From the NCBI GenBank assembly GCA_963693315.1, contig OY856186.1, forward strand, positions 299,156,452 to 299,220,451: a stretch of DNA of 64,000 nucleotides, read 5' to 3'. A program made the translations under genes and the position numbers. Shown here piece by piece: positions 43,866 to 55,249 of this stretch (positions within the stretch are counted from its first letter, which is position 1; the number at the start of each line of letters is the position of its first letter). Origin of the DNA: Diogma glabrata. Lineage: Eukaryota; Arthropoda; Insecta; Diptera; Cylindrotomidae. Under the pieces are notes generated by a model. It was given only the letters and a program-made list of their open reading frames with translations, ran no database searches and had not been told where the DNA came from.

Positions 43866-44289
43866 GACGAATAAGATAAGCTTTGTCGACGTGGATTTAA
43901 TTGGCCGAAAATATATTTAAATATTTAAATAAGTTATGTATTATCAAATGGCCATAATGTTTTACCGTCATCATGGATTTTCATGAATAATATCATTAAT
44001 TTGATGTGAAATGTCATTGGCATTAAGAAAAAATCCAGCCGACCAATGTTTTTTAGCCTGGCGTACCTATTGAAGGATGTGGGGATGTGGCAGGGGGTAC
44101 AATTGCTCCGTTATCACAGAAACCTTTTTATTTTAATTTACGCGTTTCAATCTCAAATTCAAAAATATCTTGGTATGCGGGCTAAGAAATTGCCCGAAGT
44201 TTCGTGCATACCTGTTTTTACTACTTGGTCTCGATTTTTACCATTACAAACTTCACTTTGTTTAATACATTTGTTTTGTAGTTTATATA
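43866..44289. other. no recognisable feature
   Basis: A short open frame runs through this stretch into the Helitron end and shows no family resemblance. Confidence 0.4.
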
Positions 44290-45299
44290 TCTATAATAAT
44301 AAAACAAACTGTTTGTCTGTCTGTGTGCGCTCTCCAGAGAAATTTGGAGCACACAGGAGTCTGAAATTTTGTCAGGAGAAGGTAATTAACAGGTACTAAT
44401 GCACCTCAGAGCCGAAATCTTAAAATTTGATTTAGTTTTTTTTTTAATTAATATATTTTAATTTTCTTAAGGGTTTGCCTAAATGTTGATTAAATTTTAA
44501 TTTGTTTTTTTATTCAAATTTCGTTTTATTCGCTCAGCTATATTTGATCAATTTTCTTCTCGCGTGACAGAATTATCATTAAAATGAAAAATTAAGGCAT
44601 ATTGTGACAAACAAATAAATTTATATGAAAATTATGTACATTGAAATCAAACACATCTTGTAACAAATACTTCTAATTTACAACAAATATGTTCTTGGTT
44701 TGCAATTAAATAAAATATAAATACATATTTCCAAAAATTAGCACCAATACGATACAAAAAAGCACTGCTTATGTATGATTAAACAAATCTGCTTGAATTA
44801 TCAGAACTGCCATCACATGTTACCTCTTCTTAGAAACATTGATGCATCAAGACTTTTTAATCGAACCTTATTGTACAAAAGAAAAAGATTGAACAATAAT
44901 ATCATAGCTACAGGTTTACAGTGTTTTACTGATTGAGGGATATCTGTTTCTTCATTACTTTTAAACATATTATTGTTGTTTTAAGGGATTTACAAATTGT
45001 TATTGCAAGGGACCTATAAAAAATATGCAATTATGTCAACAAATTAGTCTTATTATTATTCTGTCCAATTTTTTTTAAACACTGGAAGGATGGTCGAAAT
45101 AAGACGATGGCCACACTGAAAAAAACATGTCCTATTTCCAATCAAAATGCAGTTGTCTGAACCTCTGAACCTCTCAACCGTTCGTGCAGATATGGCGTAA
45201 TTGTTTCAACCACTGTACTGTTATAGAACGATGTAGTTGATAGTGATACAATCACACGTAATATTTATGTGAAAATAAAATATAGTTCAATTACTCTCT

Positions 45300-45530
45300 G
45301 AAAATGCAAAGAGATTTCTTTGTGTGTACATCGTACAAAATACAAATGGAATGCTTTGCCCGAATCAATAGTCTCGAGTGCCTTCATTCCACAAAGATTT
45401 AAAAAAAAAGCGTCCACCAACACCTCAAGACGCATGTTGTTGTGAGCCCTAGGTCTTAAGATATATCTATGTGTTGTTGTGACACATTTTGTAATTCCTA
45501 CTACACAACGCTTTTGTAAAAAAAGAAATA
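45300..45530 (+). mobile_element. LINE-B 3' end fragment
   Basis: TACAAATGGAATGCTTTGCC, AAGCGTCCACCAACACCTCA and TATGTGTTGTTGTGACACAT match the LINE-B tail at 20390-20560 in order, ending in a short A-tract. It is 5'-truncated to about 230 bp. Confidence 0.8.
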
Positions 45531-45603
45531 CTTCAATTTTAAAATGAAAAATTCATAGCATAAGGCCAAAGAAATTTTTTTCATGGAAATAGTTATTATG
45601 GAG

Positions 45604-46152
45604 CAAGAGGTTGCGACGGCCAGACATTCGTTATTTTATAAAAGCTGAAAGTTTTTCTGTGCATACCCCCTACTCAGGTAGAAACGATTAGCGACATATG
45701 AAGTTTGGATCATGGTGGATTTGGCAGGGAGCAGGCAACAAAGGGGCCTCCAAAGTTTCGTGAAAGTATAAAAGGTAATTTTTTTATATATTCTTCGGAA
45801 TAGTATTAGAAGCACGTCACCCATTGCCAAACACTTAAGATCGTGGTAACCCCCTGCCAGACACCCTTAAACTTAAACAAATTGATAAAGTTTAAGAGTG
45901 CCTGGCAGGGGGTTGCCACGATAGTAAGTGTCTGGCAATGGGTGACGTGACTTCTAATACTATCCCGAAGAATATATAAAAAAATTACCTTTTATACTTT
46001 CACGAAACTTTGGAGGCCCCTTTGTTACCTGCTCCCTGCCAAAGCCACCATGATCCAAACTTCATATGTCGCTAATCGTTCCTACCTGAGTAGGGGGTAT
46101 GCGCAGAGAAACTTTCAGCTTTTATAAAATGATGAAGGCCTGGCCGTCGCGG
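45604..46152. repeat. palindrome with about 260-bp arms
   Basis: Left arm GCGACGGCCAGACATTCG, GCATACCCCCTACTCAGG, GGATCATGGTGGATTTGGCA, TCACCCATTGCCAAACACTT; the right arm is the complement, with a centre near 45876 (loop about 25 bp). It is more GC-rich than its surroundings. The single frame through the left arm is not convincing as a gene. Confidence 0.85.
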
Positions 46153-46719
46153 GCTCTTAGTCTATTAACTTTATTCAACTACTGTTATGTAACACTTTAT
46201 ATTTTAAATAAACCTGATTCTGTTGTCAGGAAAATTTTAACGTGTAGTTAACCCAATCACGGTGTAATTGTTTGTAAATATTTTTTTTTTGTTTGAATAA
46301 TAAACTGCCAACTTCGAGATGAGGTTGTCATTACTTTAATTATATTTTTTTAAGTGCACAAATTGACAAACCCAATAAAATGAAAATATTCACTAAAAAT
46401 GCTGGATTCTTTGAGCGGCTATTCGATTACTCTCAAACATCAGCGCTATGCATGTGTTGGTCTGCTCTTTCAATTTTTTACAAAACAATTTACTGTAACA
46501 AAAAACAGTTTCTAGCCACTTATCTAAAAAGCACGGGCATCGCCGTGTGGGCACCTTCTAGTATTTTAATAAACTACTCTGGTTTCTTCCTTACATTTTA
46601 AATTGAACATAAATGAGTATGTATTGAAAAAGGAATTAAGGAAAATTTTTAATTTGAATACAAATAATTAAAATTCATACAATCATACAAATTCATATTA
46701 ACAATCATCCACATTCCAC

Positions 46720-48045
46720 AGTAACAATCATCGATGTTTTACTCGGAGAATGTGAAATATTTACACCTGGTTCAGTCAATGGTTTTATAAATGCAAAACA
46801 CTTCAACCGTTGTAAAAGAATCTATCCTTTTTGTGCAGCAGTCTTTCAGTCTTTACATTTTGAAAGATTTATAAATGAAAATGAAGAGTTAGTTGACGAC
46901 TCTTTTGTTAATGATTTAATTCATATTCAAATGACTCCATTAGAATGTAACGCTGATTTAATAATACCGATTGCTCTTAAAAAATTATTAAAAAATATCA
47001 GATATTTATTCAATCAACTAGAAGGAAAACACGGAAAAACAGCTAAATTTTTTATGCACTATATAGATTTTATGAATAAATATTTCCGATTTTATCCGGA
47101 AAGGCAATTTCAATTTATACATTGAATCACTTTCAGAAATGGCTGATTCTTTATATTTAATCAGCAAAATTACGCCCGATGGATTTTAATGTACCACAGA
47201 AATTTTATCGATATGAGAGACAACAATAAATCCACTGTTTCAACATTTTATGCGAGGTGCCTTTAGAATCGAACGAGGTGATAAAAATATAGCAAGAGCC
47301 CCTGTTGATCGCACTCTAGAACAAACAATAAATGCCGATGCTGTAACTACTTTAACTGGATTATCTCATTTTACCAACTCGATCTCGGCCAGACAGCGAT
47401 GGGCTTTAAGTCACAATATTAGAACCAAAATAATCACCAAATTATTAGAATCATAGATTCATACACAACCAGATGACATTGGAAATTAACAAAATAGCCA
47501 AAGACTGAAGGGCATTCAATGATTTTTCTGATGCAATCGCGATAAAATCCGTTTAGCTCAACAATAAATCCAGCTAATTTATATAATATTGTGACTGGCA
47601 AAGCCGTTTTTCATGAAACGTGTCAATTTTTATTAAATGTAAAAGAAAATGGTAGAAAAAAAGCGTAAATCCATCGAAGAGTGTGGATGAAAGGAGATTC
47701 GAGAAAGCCATTAAAAAAAGTAAAATATTAAACTTTGCAAGCGAATCTTTTAAAAAATCTCACAATACAAGTGATGGCAAACGTATCACAATCCGAATGG
47801 AACGTGATATTTTCGGTCGATTGTTGGGAATATCGCTTAAAAAAAATAAATATGGAAACATGTTTAAAATACCCATTATCATCATTTCTACCAGAATTAA
47901 CATATTCTGCAGCAGAAAAATTTAAAACTATAACAAATCAACCAATTGACCAAAATATTATATCTTCAATAGAAACTTCGATTCCAAGCCACATAGACAT
48001 TGAAATTATCGACGGTTTCCATTTATTTCACTATTTAAGACCATA
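46720..48045 (+). pseudogene. broken member of an unnamed repetitive metazoan protein family
   Basis: Consecutive plus-strand pieces in shifting frames: EGKHGKTAKFFMHYIDFMNKYF (about 47030), NYARWILMYHRNFI (about 47170), then RAPVDRTLEQTINADAVTT and TNSISARQRWALSHNIRTKI (47300-47430). Further on come FGRLLGISLKKN and LIDGF-like EIIDGFHLFHYL (to 48030). I recognise the pattern (GKHGKTA, NYARW, LEQTINADA, ARxRW) from large families of uncharacterised proteins in cnidarians and arthropods, possibly mobile-element proteins; I cannot name it. It has at least three frameshifts or stops, so it is dead. Confidence 0.55.
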
Positions 48046-48560
48046 GACCATTTAGGACCCCTGGTATAGGGTGGGGAATCTGGGGATTTTCATTGCGGTC
48101 TTATCACATATTTTGAGTTTTATACAAAATTGAAACCAATTACTTCGGTCTGAAAGACCTAAGTATTACATTCATGAGCTAAAAGTGAAATTCTTACCAC
48201 CACTTTTTTTGGCATTTCTCGACGGTTTAGGACCTACTGATTCTAAAAAAGCAAGAAAAAAGGTATGTCTGTCTGTCGGCCGGCTGGCCGTCATAACCTA
48301 CGAAATCTAGAAAACCGCAGTACAGATTTCAAAATTTGTTTTTTTAAAAATAGGTTAACTCAATAGGATGAGCCGAAAGGACGATGTGTTCCATAACTGT
48401 ACCGGAAGTGTGTCAAAATATCGTCAAGTGTGTCAAAACAAGGAAATTTGCATATTTTTGCTTAAAAAAAGTTCATATTAAGTGATTACGAGTAGGAACA
48501 TTGAATTTGGAGAAATCTTGATGGTCGGGATTGGTATGTGAGACCAAAATCTAGATTATT

Positions 48561-48990
48561 GCATTATAAGTTTGTCAAAAAAATGTTGTCAAGTGTGTCA
48601 AAAGATAGATTTTATTTATTTTTTTACCTAATTTTTTGGAAAAACATAAAATTAATTATTTGTTTGAAATGAAATTTTATTATTATTATTGAAAATTATG
48701 GCATTATAATTTTGTCAAAAATATGTTGTCAAGTGTGTCAAAAGAAAGATTTTTATTTACTTTTTTACCCAATTTTTTGGAAAAAAATGAAATTAATAAT
48801 TTGTATGACATGAAAATTTATTATTATTATAGAGAATTATGGCATTATAAGTTTGTCAAAAAAATAATGTCAAGTGTGTCAAAAAATGATTTCATTTGTT
48901 TTTTAGCCAATTTTTTGGAGAAAAAATGTAGCTGTTTTTATGACGTAAATGTAATTGAAAATGAAATTGGATATGGAAATTTTTTAATTT
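48561..48990 (+). repeat. tandem array, about 140-bp unit, 3 copies
   Basis: GCATTATAAGTTTGTCAAAA then TGTCAAGTGTGTCAAAA recurs at 48561, 48701 and 48842. The spacing is 140 and 141 bp. A related TCAAGTGTGTCAAAA word lies upstream at 48420. Frames through it are repeat by-products. Confidence 0.85.
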
Positions 48991-49004
48991 GTTATAGTTT
49001 TTGA

Positions 49005-49745
49005 AATATTTTTGGAATTTTGAAAAAAGTTTGTATTTTTGATTTTGTAATAACTTTTGCGAAATTTTTAGAATTTGGAAAAAGTTTTAATTTTTGGTTT
49101 TGTTATAATTTTTGCAATATTTTTTGAATTTTGAAAAAAAAATAATTTTTGAATTTGTGAGTTTTATATATATATTTTTAGAATTTTGAAAAAAATTTCA
49201 ATTTTTGATTTTATAAGAATTTTTGGAATGTTTTTTGAATTTTTAAAAAAAAAAATGGAATTTTTGAATTTGTGAATTTTATACATATATTTTCAGAATT
49301 TTGAAAAAAGTTTCAGTTTTTGATTTTGTAAGAATTTTTGGAATATTTTTAGAATTTTGAAAAATTTAAAATTTTTGATTTTATTATAATTTTTGGAATT
49401 TTGAAAAAAGTTTCAATTTTTGATATTGTTTTAATTTTTGCAATATTTTTAGAATTTTGGAAAAAGTTTGAATTTTTGAATTTGTAAGAATTTTTGGAAT
49501 ATTATTAGAATGTAGAAAAAGTTTAAATATTTGATTTTATTACAATTTTTGAAATAATTTTGGGATTTTGAAAAAAGTTTGTGTTTTTGATTTTGTTATA
49601 ATTTTTGCAATATTTTTAGAATTTTTGAAAAAAGTTTTAATCTTTGATTTTGTAATAATTTTTGGAATATTTTTAGAACTGTGAAAAAAGTTTGATTTTA
49701 TTTAATTTTTACAATATTTTTGGAATTTCGAAAATATGAATTTGT
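49005..49745 (+). repeat. AT-rich tandem array, about 57-60-bp unit, about 12 copies
   Basis: Units read roughly GAATTTTGAAAAAAGTTT-(N)ATTTTTGATTTTGTNA-TAATTTTTGGAATATTTTTA, diverged. It directly follows the 140-bp array. Confidence 0.8.
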
Positions 49746-49749
49746 GATT

Positions 49750-51270
49750 TTGTAATGTTCTCGAAACACTAAATGGAGAGGTTTTTGAGCAGTTTGCTGA
49801 TTGTATCATCTTTTCACTAAATTATGTTAGTTTATGATCTGTTATGATTTTCCGGCAAAGTATTGATGTTTCGTGTTAGTTTTGTAATAAATTTCTAAAC
49901 AGAGATAAAAAAATACATGTACGTTAACAAAGAGTTTTATGTTTGATATACATCGCTGCCCAAAACTTTTTAGTTTTACCATGTCCTCATAAAAGTTTTT
50001 TGCCGAAAACTATATCAAAATCCTTAACCCAGACCGAAGTCTTGATATCTCAGAGCTGTGAGATATCAGCCCCTCCATATTTTCTTCCTTGAAATGATTT
50101 TTTGTAAAATTGCATTTTTTTAAAATATTTAATCTATTTTTTCGAAAATATTTTGTTTAGTTGTGTAGTAGATTTTTTGTTGGTTTAAACATAGGGAAGT
50201 AACAATAACCCAATACTACGTATATATTGCCGATACATTAATAGAATATATGTAGTATATTTTGCTATAACAAGAGATTAAAACACTGCTTTTTCGTAAG
50301 GGTAAAGTTGTTCAGGACACGCGCTAGCGTCGAGTGGGACAATTTCACGAACGTAAAATGTTTTAATCACGCGTAGAAAATTGCAATTTTTTCTATGATA
50401 GTAAATATATAACAATAGTATATTGTTTTATTATGAGCTAAAGTGCTACTTTTTGTGTAAAGTCTATTATTTGACAATTATAAACGAAACACAAAGAGAC
50501 ACTTTAGCTCCGAATTAAATACATTATTTTCGGCAAGCGTTTAAACTTTTTATAAATATAAAATCAACACATCAAAATTTTTATATATATGATTTTTTAT
50601 CGTTTATGCCAAAAAAGAAAAAAAACATTCAAATTTGTTTAAATAAATTTTTTTATCAAAGCAGCCTTTCAATTCAAAATTTCACAATCCAATCAAAATA
50701 GTTGTTATTTTTGTTGTCATAGTTATACAATAATTCAAAATTTCATAATCCAATCAACATATTTGTTATTTTTTGTTGTCATAGTTAGAGAAAAAATAAC
50801 AAACATCGTAAAAAAATGGAAAGAAATAGCGACTTTTTCTGCTGCCGTAAAAATATGAAATTACTTCAATGTCGTTGTAAAAAAAATAAAAATGGTATTA
50901 GTTTACAGCCGCTTTGATTATCCGTCAAAAAGTAAGACTTTAACTTTACAGCTGTTTGCCGAAAAACGATATTTATTATAAATTATTAAGTTAGAAATCA
51001 ATAATTTTCAATTCATATTCTTTTTTTTAATGGTTGTTTCGATTTAAAATTTTTGTCAAATAACACGAAAATACAAGATCAACTAAAATTTATTATTTAG
51101 CGAAAATGATTTTACACTAGTGGAAAAAAAACCCTTTTCACATGGGATTAAGAATGCATGAAAACAGACTTTTCATCTGCTATTGTAGAAAAATAATTTT
51201 TTATTATTATACTATGGGTACATTGGGTGTTTATACCAAAATATAATATTATGCTAATTGTGGAATAAAC
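49750..51270. other. no gene; one short tandem duplication
   Basis: AT-rich. Apart from a 65-bp tandem duplication at 50672-50795 (AATTCAAAATTTCACAATCC ... TTGTTGTCATAGTTA, twice), nothing was recognised. Confidence 0.5.
50672..50795 (+). repeat. 65-bp tandem duplication
   Basis: Two adjacent copies differ by a few bases and one T-run length. Confidence 0.7.
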
Positions 51271-51279
51271 GCTCAAAAT

Positions 51280-52380
51280 AAAGCACTGTTGAAGCGGTTG
51301 GATGCTCAGATCCTGAGAGTGTTGAAAAACATAAACAACTATATCTTTCAAAAAGGACTTTTACTGATAGACAACATGAAATAGCTTACAATGGAACAGA
51401 ACCGCTTCGCACAATAATTCAAAATAGGATGTATATTTTTCATTGGCGTTAGATGAATCTACTGATAAAACTGACTCGGCTCAGGAATTTTATTTTATTC
51501 GTGCAATATCTGAAGATTTTCAATTTTATGAGGAACTACTCGGTATGGGTACGCTTACTGGAAGAACATGATGAATAGATATCCATGATAAATTTCAACA
51601 AATATATTGTGAAGGTGGAGTAAGTCTGGATAATGTGGTGAGTGTGTGCACCTCCATGGTGCACCTTCCATGAAAGGCAAAAAAAAGATTTGTTTCATTA
51701 ATAAAAATACACAATTTAAATTTACAAACAATAATTTCCTTTTATTGTATATTAAACCAACAAAATCTTTGTGGTAAATCTACTATATTAAGCAATACTA
51801 AATAGAGAAAATTATTATACTTGTAAATTTTATCCGAGAAAATGCAACACGACATCGCCAATTTCATGTGAACAAAAACAGCATATTATGATAAAGCAGA
51901 ACAATTTAAATATTTCTCGTTAGGAAATTTCTAAAGAACATTTTTCGCAATCAGCAAAAATATTAAATGAACAGGAACCTGGTAGTTTTATATTTCAAGA
52001 TTACATAGCTGTTTTGAACTCATTTTGGAACATACTCTTACAATGAAATTAGCATTTGAACCACATTTAGTTAATATCTCAAAAGCACCGAGTGAACTAC
52101 AGATTCAGTTATTTGAGTTATGTGAAGATAATATTGTAAAATTCCTTTTTGATGCAAAAAAAAATCCGATTGAAAAATGGCCAAGTGCAATTGAATGCCC
52201 ATGTTTACGCGAACATGCTCATCGACTTTGTTCTTGCTTTGAAACTTCTTACTGTTGCGAATAAACTTTTTCATATTTAGCCCAAATTCCGATCAACTTA
52301 AGGACTCAGATAGCTGATGTTCGTTTAGAAGACCAACACAAGGTACGTGTTATTAAGCTGTGCAACCTAATATCAAGTTT
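51280..52380 (+). pseudogene. broken hAT-type transposase (GTF2IRD2/ZBED-like group)
   Basis: Plus-strand pieces in order: DPESVEKHKQLYLSKRTFT (about 51305), SLALDESTDKTDSAQEFYFI with the conserved first Asp (51440-51500), EELLGMGTLTG, KFQQIYCEGGVSLDNVVSVCT (51590-51650) and KKRFVSLI. After a gap, LNEQEPGSFIFQDYIAVLNS and LAFEPHLVNISKAPSELQIQ follow (52047-52100), then CLREHAHRLCSCFETSYCCE, a stop, and TFSYLAQ (the dimerisation tail). Stops and shifts split it into four or more pieces. This group is known from DNA transposons and vertebrate domesticated relatives. No TIRs were found. Confidence 0.75.
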
Positions 52381-53240
52381 CTCTTTAATAAAAAGCAAAC
52401 ACAAAGTCAATATGTCTTACATCTTTTTATTTTATTTTATGAAGTATTAATGTTTTTGAATTTTTAATTAAGTATCGAATTGATAAAATAAATTGGATTT
52501 GTGAAATTATCATTTATTGTCTTAATTTTTATTTTTTGTGCTCCCAGAAAAAATAGAAATATATTTAAGTAAATATTTTTTTGATTCAACACCACATAAA
52601 TACCTTTTAAAAACCAAGATCCCAGAACAACATGCATTCTGTGGTGTTGATGAACGCTTTTTTAAACTTTTGTGGATTGCCCCGAGACTATGGATTCGAG
52701 CAAGGCATTCCAATTGTACGATGTACGAACAAAGAAAGCCTTCTGCATTCCGTTATAGTTACTATGAAAGTGAGAGAACTCAATAGTTTGACTGTTTGCA
52801 TAAGCCGTTTGCATACGGGGAAAAGAATATGTTTGAGGCATAATGGATTTGATTTCATCCGAAAACTGATAGTGAGGATATTTTATTTATAAAAACGACG
52901 AGATCAGAAACAGTGCGACGATTTTTTTGTATGTAGCAATTTAATATCAGGATTTAACGTTAAATTTCAATCAGAAATAATTCATATAGCACATTTTTGA
53001 ACAGGTAACAGATGCAGCACCCAAACTTGATAACAATACTCAACAAAATGCGGCCTGTTTACGATTTACCAAATTACAATTGGCCTTTAATGGTAAAAAG
53101 GTCCATCCCTGGTCTATAGTCTATCTAAATAGCCAATAAAAATTTTGTTGTACGTCTGTGTGTGGGTTTTAAGCCGTGGGTTGCATTCCTGCATAGGATC
53201 TTGATGAAACTTTGGCAAATGATTCAGTTTAACTTGAAAA
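52381..53240. other. no recognised feature
   Basis: Overlapping frames of 60-86 codons at 52530-52890 show no family resemblance. Confidence 0.4.
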
Positions 53241-54160
53241 TGGAAGATCTGGATTCGTTTCAAATTTGGAAAAAAAGGCGAGGGGTCTCCCGAACACCTC
53301 TAACTTTAAATCTTCAATAACTTCTAATCCCGGCTTATGATCTTATGGAAACTTGGTATATAAGGTTTTAGTACTGTTTCCAATATTTCTGAATACCAAC
53401 TTTCGGTTAAAAAGTTTTTTTTCAGGTGTTTATCCTTACTATAGCCTACAGTTACCGATCGATTTTCATGAAACATTGGTACAAGCTTTCAAGTAACATG
53501 AGAAAGATTTTATCAGTTTTTGGAGTACATTGGAAAAAGGGTTGGAGGGGTCCACCATGGAACAGATGGTTTTTTCACCATGTTTTTTATGTTTGTTGGG
53601 AGCATACAACATTCTTTCGTGAATGAATTTTGATCACACTTTGGAAAAAGATGCAAATATGTATGGCAAGGAGGTGATTAGTTTTAGAGCGATATTGAAT
53701 AAAGTAGTGGGGGGTCCACCGAGCACCTGTTTTTTTGAAAGCTCAATATCATCTGTACGTGGTAATCGAATTGGATGAAACTTTTTACATTTTTTGTAAT
53801 TTTTTTCAGTGTCTTTATGCACACTACAGCCTACAATAATGAAGTGATGAAGATGAAGTGATTATAATGAAGCTTATGAAAAAGGCTTCAATTAGCGTGA
53901 GAAGATAATTATCATCTTTAGGGACACATTGATCAAAGTGACGAGGGTCTACCCTACCATACAACTGCTGACTTTTCACACTTTTTTTTTAAAGTTTGTT
54001 GGGAGCATACAGATTTCATTCATTAATCGATTTTAATGCAAAATGTCATTACAAAAAATATGGAGAGTTAAATGACAAAGAACTGATAACTTTCGGATAG
54101 TATTGGGATAAGTGTTGGAATATTTTTGTTTGTTTTGCATGAAATTTTTCAGTTATTTTC
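53240..54160 (-). repeat. dispersed repeat FR-3, inverted copy with internal tandem unit
   Basis: GGGTCTCCCGAACACCTCTA, TATAGCCTACAGTTACCGAT, AACAGATGGTTTTTTCACCA and GGGTCCACCGAGCACCTG are complements of FR-3 at 3440-3960, in reverse order. A block around TTGTTGGGAGCATACA occurs at about 53590 and 53998, so an internal unit of about 405 bp is repeated. Confidence 0.75.
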
Positions 54161-55024
54161 CAAAAAATTTTATTTTCAAGGATGGTGAAATCCAATGTTC
54201 CTTTTTTCTTTTTTTTTTCTTTTTCTAAGGATTTTGTCTATTATCCAAAACATGCGCAAATTACAGACGTGAGTTTTGTTTTGTTGATGAGAAAAACCCA
54301 TTTGAGTGCTCACTAACAAAAAAGATGTTATGGTGTGGATTTTCCCAATTTTTATAATTTAATTATTTAAACTTGAGTAATTCACTGATATTTTACGTCT
54401 TCACTATAATAGTGCTCTTGCTTGAAATGGGCATGATGTAATGCGAAATCCACATATATTATTTCAAAATTTTTATAAAATTTGAATTTTTTTTAAAAAT
54501 TGCTTAAAATATTTAAAACTTATTTTATTTTATAATATACGACAAATAGTTATATAAATTTTTTATTTTAATTTAAAATATAATTCACCATCTGTATGCC
54601 AAATTGCCAGGAAAATCGGCAAATGGCATAGTTTTTGTTAGTAAATATTTGAATAGGTTTGTCTTGTGCCAGTAACTTTTCTTTGCTTAAAGTGTAAGTT
54701 GTAAAACCATAATACTGAAAACAAATTTATTTAGTTGTTGATACAGCTCCAGCAAAGTATGGTTCCGTTTTTGACGTTGTAGCTTAAACCAGAAATAAGA
54801 ACTGCAAAATATATGTTACTAACAGCATGATTCATCGACAGTTAGTTTTCAACACCGAAATAACTTTATCACAAAAACGTGAGAATTGTACGCGGAATTG
54901 TTTTGAATTTAAAGTGAGGCTTTGAAATTGAGTTTACGTTTATTAATTTACTAGCTGTACCCAACAAATAGTGTTGTTGTGGCTCAGTATAAGAATGAGA
55001 AAATGAATAAAAGTATATTCTTAC
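54161..55024. other. no recognised gene
   Basis: AT-rich. A phrase CAAAACATGCGCAAATTACAG (54248) resembles CAAAACATACTCAAATTACAG at 21740, so an unclassified repeat may occur here. Confidence 0.4.
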
Positions 55025-55099
55025 CATCATAGATCCATCGGCCTCTTTCAATTCAATACTCTCACAGATAATCACACCACTTCCAATCCCACCATGCAT
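55025..55099 (-). CDS. possible isolated initial exon, unknown gene
   Basis: On the minus strand an ATG at 55099-55097 opens 25 codons (MHGGIGSGVIICESIELKEA then DGSMM) that end exactly at a good donor, GTAAGAATAT. Composition is balanced, unlike neighbouring AT-rich frames. A TATA-like stretch lies about 120 bp upstream (55230). I do not recognise the peptide, and no partner exon was found, so this is tentative. Confidence 0.25.
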
Positions 55100-55249
55100 G
55101 AACAACAATTAAAACACCCGCGTATTCGAATGCAACGTTGTGTCAGGACTTCGTTCAGGTCGACTTAATTGACCGATTTCTTTTCGACTTCTGCGAGCCT
55201 AAACATACACAGAACACATGTTGAATTATTATATATAAAGAGAATTTCA

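Larger units (their letters stand above)
44290..46561 (+). mobile_element. candidate non-autonomous Helitron
   Basis: The 5' end is TCTATAATAATAAAAC after an A. The 3' end has the hairpin CACGGGCATCGCCGTG (46532-46547) followed 10 nt later by CTAG and then T. Helitrons start TC, end CTRR after a hairpin, insert between A and T, and leave no duplication; all of this is met. No Rep/helicase frame is present. It carries a LINE-B tail (45300-45530) and a palindrome (45604-46152), probably later insertions. Confidence 0.6.

Noticed and set aside
44046..44399. 117-aa frame as a host gene
   Set aside because: It crosses the Helitron 5' end and a TCTGTCTG microsatellite, and shows no family resemblance.
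48723..49004. 93-aa frame
   Set aside because: It lies wholly within the 140-bp tandem array and repeats with it.
52538..52892. Overlapping 82- and 86-aa frames as coding exons
   Set aside because: No recognisable domain, no splice signals at the ends, and two frames are open at once.
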